The notes below the pieces were generated by a model. That model was not told the DNA's origin and ran no database searches. It saw only the letters and a program-made list of their open reading frames with translations. Source: an uncultured Lachnospiraceae bacterium (GTDB lineage: Bacteria > Bacillota > Clostridia > Lachnospirales > Lachnospiraceae). From it: a stretch of DNA of 35,898 nt. This document shows, in pieces, positions 31,998 to 35,898 of this stretch. Numbering within the stretch: the first letter of the stretch is position 1; each line of letters starts with the position of its first letter. The position numbers were made by a program, and so were the translations under genes. The stretch spans positions 1 through 35,898 of the forward strand of contig CATJPU010000317.1 of assembly GCA_949742505.1 (NCBI GenBank), written 5' to 3'.

Positions 31998-32842
31998 GAC
32001 TTCTGCACCTCCTCTTTTATTTCCTCCGCGCCGGATACGCCCGCGTTTTCATTCCGGCATCCCTCAAGAACGCCCAGCGCCTCTGCCAGAAGCTCGGTAA
32101 AGTAAACGACTGGAAGGGATGCTTTTGCACTCTTATTCAGATTATACAGGCAAAGCGGACAGGCCGTAGTCAGCGTCTCGGCTCCAAAACCCCGCGCGCT
32201 CTCCATAATCTTCTCACACATATTCTTTGACAGTTCCTTTTCTTTCAAGGATATGTAACCGCCGCAGCACTCGTTGCGGTATGGGTAAACCACCGGCTCC
32301 GCGCCGATTGCACGGATAAAATCTTCGATAATCCTCGGATTCTCCGGATTGTCAAAGGCAAGAAGCTTGCTGGGACGAAGGAGCAGACATCCGTAATACG
32401 CCCCGATCTTCTTCCCGGTCAGAGGCTTTACCACCTTCTTCTTCAACTCGTCAAAGCCCACCTTGTCACGGAGAACCTCCAGAAAATGAAGAACCTCCGT
32501 CTCGCCTGCATAGGGTTCCTTTAACTCCATATAATTGTTCGCCCTGGTGCGGATATCCTCCACATTCCTCATGTCGTCATTGACACGCTTCATCACGTGG
32601 TGGCAGGCAGAACACATCGTCACAAGCGTCTGTTCTTTCTCCTTGGCCTCGTTCAGGGCGCGGACACAAGACAGCTTTGTCGCAATCTCATCCGTACCAA
32701 GTGGATAAACGCCGCCGCAGCACTGCCAGTCTGAAATTTCTTCCAGCTCTATACCAAGCGCCGCTGCTGAAGCCCTTGCATAAACATCCAGATCTATTGC
32801 CTTTGTCCTCAAAGTGCATCCCGGATAATAACTGTACTTCAT
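31994..32842 (-). CDS. hdrB: heterodisulfide reductase subunit B
   Basis: A 282-residue protein with two CCG domains, each with the cysteine set that binds a noncubane 4Fe-4S cluster in HdrB: C9, C41-C42-G, C77 and C80; then C152, C192-C193-G, C228 and C231. I start at 32842 (MKYSYYPGCT); the 15 codons upstream read through the intergenic gap. AAGGA lies about 12 bases before this ATG, a long spacing. In methanogens HdrB reduces CoM-S-S-CoB. Here the true acceptor is unknown; the operon suggests that electrons go on to the fumarate reductase, or to an unidentified disulfide. Confidence 0.92.
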   Translation of the reverse strand: MKYSYYPGCTLRTKAIDLDVYARASAAALGIELEEISDWQCCGGVYPLGTDEIATKLSCVRALNEAKEKEQTLVTMCSACHHVMKRVNDDMRNVEDIRTRANNYMELKEPYAGETEVLHFLEVLRDKVGFDELKKKVVKPLTGKKIGAYYGCLLLRPSKLLAFDNPENPRIIEDFIRAIGAEPVVYPYRNECCGGYISLKEKELSKNMCEKIMESARGFGAETLTTACPLCLYNLNKSAKASLPVVYFTELLAEALGVLEGCRNENAGVSGAEEIKEEVQKS

Positions 32843-32867
32843 AGTTCCCGCTGTCCTTTCTATCATA

Positions 32868-33815
32868 TTATAAATCAATCTGAGCAATAACCTTTTTCAA
32901 AGCGTCGGCGCTTGCCGTCAGCTTCTCAACTTCTTCATCGGTAAGCGCCATCGGGATCTTGCTCTGGATACCGTTTGGCCCAACCAGCGCAAGGGTGCTT
33001 AAGCACACGTCTTCAATCCCGTACTCGCCGTGCATCATGGAAGAAACTGTTGTAACAGATTCGGAAGCGGACATCAGAATGCTGCATAATCTGCATACTC
33101 CTCTGGTTACCGCGTAGAACGTAGCGCCCTTGTTGGCAATAATCTCGCCGCCGGATTTCTGTACATAAGTGAGCATAGCGTCCTTATCCAGCTTCTTCGC
33201 TTCCTTACCAAGCTTCGGCATCATCTCATAATAGTCGTCTACGTTAACGCCTGCGATTCTTGCCGCAGACCATGGAACAAAAGAGGTATCCCCATGCTCG
33301 CCGTATACATAGGCATGGATATTTCTCTGCGCAACGCCGAAATGCTCGGAAAGCCCGCAGCGAAGACGCGCGGAATCCAAAATCGTCCCGGAACCGATGA
33401 TCTGGTTTTCCGGAAGCCCTGAAATCTTAGTGAATACATATGTCATAATATCAACCGGATTACTTACGATAATATAAAGCGCGTTTGGCGCAGCCTTTAC
33501 AATCTCCGGGGTAATCTGCTTTAAAACATTAACATTTGTCTGCGCCAGTTCAATTCTGGTCTGTCCAGGCTTACGTGCAATTCCCGACGTAATGATTACG
33601 ATATCCGAATCCTTCGCATCCTCATATTCGCCCGCAACGATGGAGATCGGATCCCTAAAACATGTTCCCTGCTCGATATCCATTACTTCGCCTTCTACCT
33701 TTTCCTTGTTGATATCGATCATGACAATCTCAGACGCCATGTCCTCTCCAGACAATGTGTACGCTATTGTTGAACCAACACTTCCTGCTCCGATGATAGT
33801 AATTTTGCTGTTCAT
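32868..33815 (-). CDS. mdh: malate dehydrogenase of the LDH/MDH family
   Basis: A 315-residue NAD-dependent 2-hydroxyacid dehydrogenase. GAGSVG (10-15) is the Rossmann loop and D34 (VMIDINKE) marks NAD preference. R87 lies on the mobile loop, with D147 and R150 in ILDSARLR, and the catalytic histidine is H174 in YGEHGDTSF. The residue just before KPG in the loop sets specificity: glutamine in lactate dehydrogenases, arginine in malate dehydrogenases. Here it is R81 (GIARKPGQTR), so oxaloacetate/malate is predicted, although close relatives are often labelled L-lactate dehydrogenase. I start at 33815 (AGGAG 7 bases upstream) and not at the 37-codon longer frame. It is the first gene of the operon, 25 bases before hdrB. 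Confidence 0.88.
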   Translation of the reverse strand: MNSKITIIGAGSVGSTIAYTLSGEDMASEIVMIDINKEKVEGEVMDIEQGTCFRDPISIVAGEYEDAKDSDIVIITSGIARKPGQTRIELAQTNVNVLKQITPEIVKAAPNALYIIVSNPVDIMTYVFTKISGLPENQIIGSGTILDSARLRCGLSEHFGVAQRNIHAYVYGEHGDTSFVPWSAARIAGVNVDDYYEMMPKLGKEAKKLDKDAMLTYVQKSGGEIIANKGATFYAVTRGVCRLCSILMSASESVTTVSSMMHGEYGIEDVCLSTLALVGPNGIQSKIPMALTDEEVEKLTASADALKKVIAQIDL

Positions 33816-33897
33816 GTTTTCTCTCCTTCTGACTTTGTTTTTTCTATATCTATGATAAGATAACAGAAATATGTCGTTTCTGCCCTTACCCTCAATT

Positions 33898-33926
33898 ATG
33901 ATAGCACATTGATAACTAATTAACAA
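33898..33926 (-). promoter_or_regulatory. promoter of the mdh-hdr-flx-frd-fum operon with overlapping Rex operator
   Basis: On the minus strand TTGTTA (33926-33921) and TATCAT (33903-33898) are 17 bases apart, and the -10 is extended (TGCTATCAT). The stretch read on the plus strand as TTGATAACTAATTAACAA (33909-33926) matches the clostridial Rex consensus TTGTTAANNNNTTAACAA at 13 of 14 defined positions. Rex represses when NADH/NAD+ is low. The site covers the -35 region and most of the spacer, so bound Rex would block polymerase and high NADH would turn the operon on. Confidence 0.75.
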
Positions 33927-33976
33927 GCAATTTTTTGTCTAGAATGTTAAAAAATCAACCTATTTTCTCCAATCAA

Positions 33977-34036
33977 AAAATCCACAAAAAATATGCTGTA
34001 AAGGATTTTAAAAGCAGCATTTTTTTTGTGGATTTT
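33977..34036 (-). terminator. long hairpin terminator of the sulfite reductase gene
   Basis: AAATCCACAAAAAATATGCTG at its left arm pairs with CAGCATTTTTTTTGTGGATTT at its right arm, about 21 pairs, and the minus-strand exit is a T-run. It separates the nitrite/sulfite reductase gene from the mdh operon. A smaller CCGGCT/AGCCGG stem (34043-34072) lies between it and the stop codon. Confidence 0.8.
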
Positions 34037-34090
34037 GCACATCCGGCTCTTCCGTTCGCCTACTCAAGCCGGCTCCTCATAACCTCTTTG

Positions 34091-35623
34091 TTATACGCCG
34101 GCATAAGGCGCCGCAATCTCCTTAAACCGATCCGCATGTTTCTCATACCACGGATCAAATTTCATTCCCGCATCAGAAATCTCTTTTCCAAGTTCTTTCA
34201 AGAATAACGGTATCTCAGCTTCTGTGAGCGTGCCGATTTGTTCTCCGAAGCGCTCTCCTCCTTCTCTGTCATTTCCATTTACAGTAAGCACAAACGCAGG
34301 CTCCGGTTTCCCATCCACCTTTTTCACCGCTCCCCTAAGTCCGATCCTTCCAATTTGATGGGTTCCGCAAGAAGACGGACAGCCGGAAATATAAATCCGA
34401 GGCAGCACGCCGTCCTCATACCCCCATTCCTTCGACGCGGCTACTAATTCGGCCAGCAGCTTCTGGGAATCTCTCAGCCCAACCTGACAGATGGATGCCC
34501 CGATACACGCAACGGACGCTTCAAACGCGGTCTTTGCACTGTCCTTTGTAATCTCAAGAATCTTCTGCGCCTCTGCGCCGGTAAGGTTGATCACATACAG
34601 CTTCTCATCCGGCGCGATTCGGATCTCTGCCTGATCCATATCTTTCATCGCCTCATACAGCTCTTTCAGCTTCCCAGGCGCGGGGCAGCCTCCAATGGGA
34701 TGATATTCCACCGCATACAGCCCCTCCTGCTTCTGAGGAACGGCTCTTTTGTCATCTGTCTGAGTACCGTCAGATTTCTTCGTAACCACCAACGGCTCTG
34801 TTTTAACCTCCAGTTTCTCCTCCCGCATTGCCTCTGCAAGCTTTTCCTGATACGCCTCTACATATTTATCCCCCAATACATCCTGCATATACCGAGTTCT
34901 CGCCTTCGCCCGGTTCTCATAGTTGCCATAGGCGACAAACAGCTTCACCATAGCTTTCACATAGTAGAGAATCTGGCTTCCCGGAACTGCCTCCGCCACC
35001 AGAACGCCCATCTTTGGATTATTTCCAAGTCCGCCTGAACAATAAACGTCAAACCGACCGTCCTTTCTTGCAGCAAATCCAAGATCCCGGAAGGTTGCAT
35101 GGGTATGATTTGCCTGAGAGTTAGAAAAGCATACTTTCAATTTCCGCGGCAGCTTTACCGTCTTAATCAAACCCATCAAATACTCGCCTACTGCTTCTGC
35201 ATAGGGAAGCACGTCAAAATACTCTTCCTTCTCCACGCCTGATAAGGGCGACGCCATCACATTTCTCGGAAAATCCCCACCGCCGCCTCTTGTGACAATC
35301 CCGTACTCCAACGCGGCAACGGCAAGGTCGCAAACTGTATCCGCATCTAGGTTATGGAGCTGTATCGTCTGGCAGGTTGTAAGATGAACCTTGTCAATCT
35401 TATATTGCTCTAACGACCTGACCACAAATCCAAGTTTATCCACCGAAAGTCTTCCTCCCGGCAATCGAAGCCTTAACATGCTCTTCGTTCCGCCTCTCTG
35501 GGCGTAGCTCCCAAACCCGCCGGAAAATCCCTTATATTGAGGTACCGTAACTTCGCCTGCATAAAACTGCCTGGTTACTTTTTCAAATTCTTCATAATCC
35601 TTTTTCCATTCCATTGCCTGCAT
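34091..35623 (-). CDS. siroheme- and 4Fe-4S-containing nitrite/sulfite reductase
   Basis: A 510-residue protein of the ferredoxin-type nitrite/sulfite reductase family. It has two ferredoxin-like half domains, the first near VHLTTCQTIQLHNL, and the four cysteines that bind the coupled 4Fe-4S/siroheme: C373 and C379 (CIGASIC), C415 and C419 (GCPSSCG). A single subunit of this length suggests an assimilatory enzyme using reduced ferredoxin for the six-electron reduction of sulfite to sulfide or nitrite to ammonia; sequence alone does not decide which. AGGAG lies about 8 bases before the ATG. It has its own terminator, so it is not in the mdh operon. No nearby siroheme, cys or nar genes help to decide the substrate. 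Confidence 0.85.
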   Translation of the reverse strand: MQAMEWKKDYEEFEKVTRQFYAGEVTVPQYKGFSGGFGSYAQRGGTKSMLRLRLPGGRLSVDKLGFVVRSLEQYKIDKVHLTTCQTIQLHNLDADTVCDLAVAALEYGIVTRGGGGDFPRNVMASPLSGVEKEEYFDVLPYAEAVGEYLMGLIKTVKLPRKLKVCFSNSQANHTHATFRDLGFAARKDGRFDVYCSGGLGNNPKMGVLVAEAVPGSQILYYVKAMVKLFVAYGNYENRAKARTRYMQDVLGDKYVEAYQEKLAEAMREEKLEVKTEPLVVTKKSDGTQTDDKRAVPQKQEGLYAVEYHPIGGCPAPGKLKELYEAMKDMDQAEIRIAPDEKLYVINLTGAEAQKILEITKDSAKTAFEASVACIGASICQVGLRDSQKLLAELVAASKEWGYEDGVLPRIYISGCPSSCGTHQIGRIGLRGAVKKVDGKPEPAFVLTVNGNDREGGERFGEQIGTLTEAEIPLFLKELGKEISDAGMKFDPWYEKHADRFKEIAAPYAGV

Positions 35624-35898
35624 ATTCCCACTCCTTACTTCTATAATTTCTTATCATACAATACATGCCCTATGGATATAGTATATCGATTGAGCAAAAA
35701 AAATACAATGAAAACTTCTCAATAATGCAGTTATGCGGTTTTGTTGGATTACTGTGTGTAAACAGTAACCTTGACGGTCGTTACAGTTCACAGGTCATCT
35801 GGTAAACAGCGGGTTGAATCAGGAGCAGGTCTCTAAGCAGACAATTCAGGAGTGCTTTTCATGGAATTGAAATAGCAGCTTATGCAGACTTAGACGCG
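35624..35898. other. gene-free right edge with a palindromic unit
   Basis: The 275 bases to the window end show no recognisable gene. TTACTGT (35749-35755) pairs with ACAGTAA (35762-35768), matching the arms at 72-98, and GTTACAGTTCAC follows at 35780-35791. AT-rich sequence at 35640-35710 should hold the promoter of the sulfite reductase gene, but I cannot place the boxes with confidence. Confidence 0.4.

Noticed and set aside
1..35898. CRISPR arrays, tRNA or rRNA genes
   Set aside because: No regularly spaced direct repeats, no tRNA-like cloverleaf and no rRNA segments were noticed on reading either strand.

Overview
The window looks like chromosomal DNA of a strictly anaerobic, low-to-moderate-GC Clostridia, most likely a Lachnospiraceae relative. 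The reasons are AGGAGG-type ribosome binding sites, an FMN riboswitch-controlled ribDEBAH operon, a two-subunit class I (oxygen-sensitive) fumarase, many ferredoxin-type iron-sulfur proteins, and decaying copies of the AAA-ATPase-like/PD-(D/E)XK gene family common in that group. The taxonomic call is inference from gene content.

Region 1 (1-17.4 kb) is accessory. It holds a DUF2971 gene, a DUF2164 gene, two large hybrid histidine kinases (one membrane-anchored with two receiver domains, one soluble with a GAF domain), a VanZ-like membrane protein, a C_GCAxxG_C_C protein, a very large AT-rich STAND-type NTPase with a HEPN-like N-terminal motif (candidate defence protein), a small secreted or membrane peptide, several GNAT acetyltransferases and one intact AAA-ATPase/PD-(D/E)XK protein. 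Gene debris is frequent: a C-terminal and a Walker-A fragment of the AAA/PD-(D/E)XK family, a GNAT gene with an internal deletion, a 5'-truncated GNAT and a membrane-protein fragment. Two nearly identical 46-bp promoter cassettes precede the second kinase and the AAA-ATPase gene.

Region 2 (17.5-21.3 kb, plus strand) is the riboflavin operon: consensus promoter, FMN riboswitch, two terminator-like hairpins, then ribD, ribE, ribBA and ribH, closed by a strong palindromic terminator.

Region 3 (33.9 down to 21.4 kb, minus strand) is the most interesting part. It is one tightly packed 13-gene transcription unit: malate dehydrogenase, HdrB, HdrC, HdrA, FlxD (MvhD-like), FlxC, FlxB, FlxA, a soluble fumarate reductase iron-sulfur subunit and flavoprotein, class I fumarase alpha and beta, and an AspT/SucE-type dicarboxylate carrier. 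Its promoter overlaps a near-perfect clostridial Rex (NADH-sensing) operator. Read together, the genes encode oxaloacetate to malate to fumarate to succinate plus export. The reductase is wired to an HdrABC-FlxABCD electron-bifurcation module instead of to a membrane quinol anchor. I infer a soluble NADH-dependent, ferredoxin-reducing (flavin-based electron-bifurcating) fumarate reductase. A FMN/FAD-supplying riboflavin operon lies next door, converging on it.

Region 4 (34.1-35.9 kb) holds a siroheme nitrite/sulfite reductase gene on the minus strand, insulated from region 3 by a long hairpin terminator, and a gene-free right edge with a short palindromic repeat.
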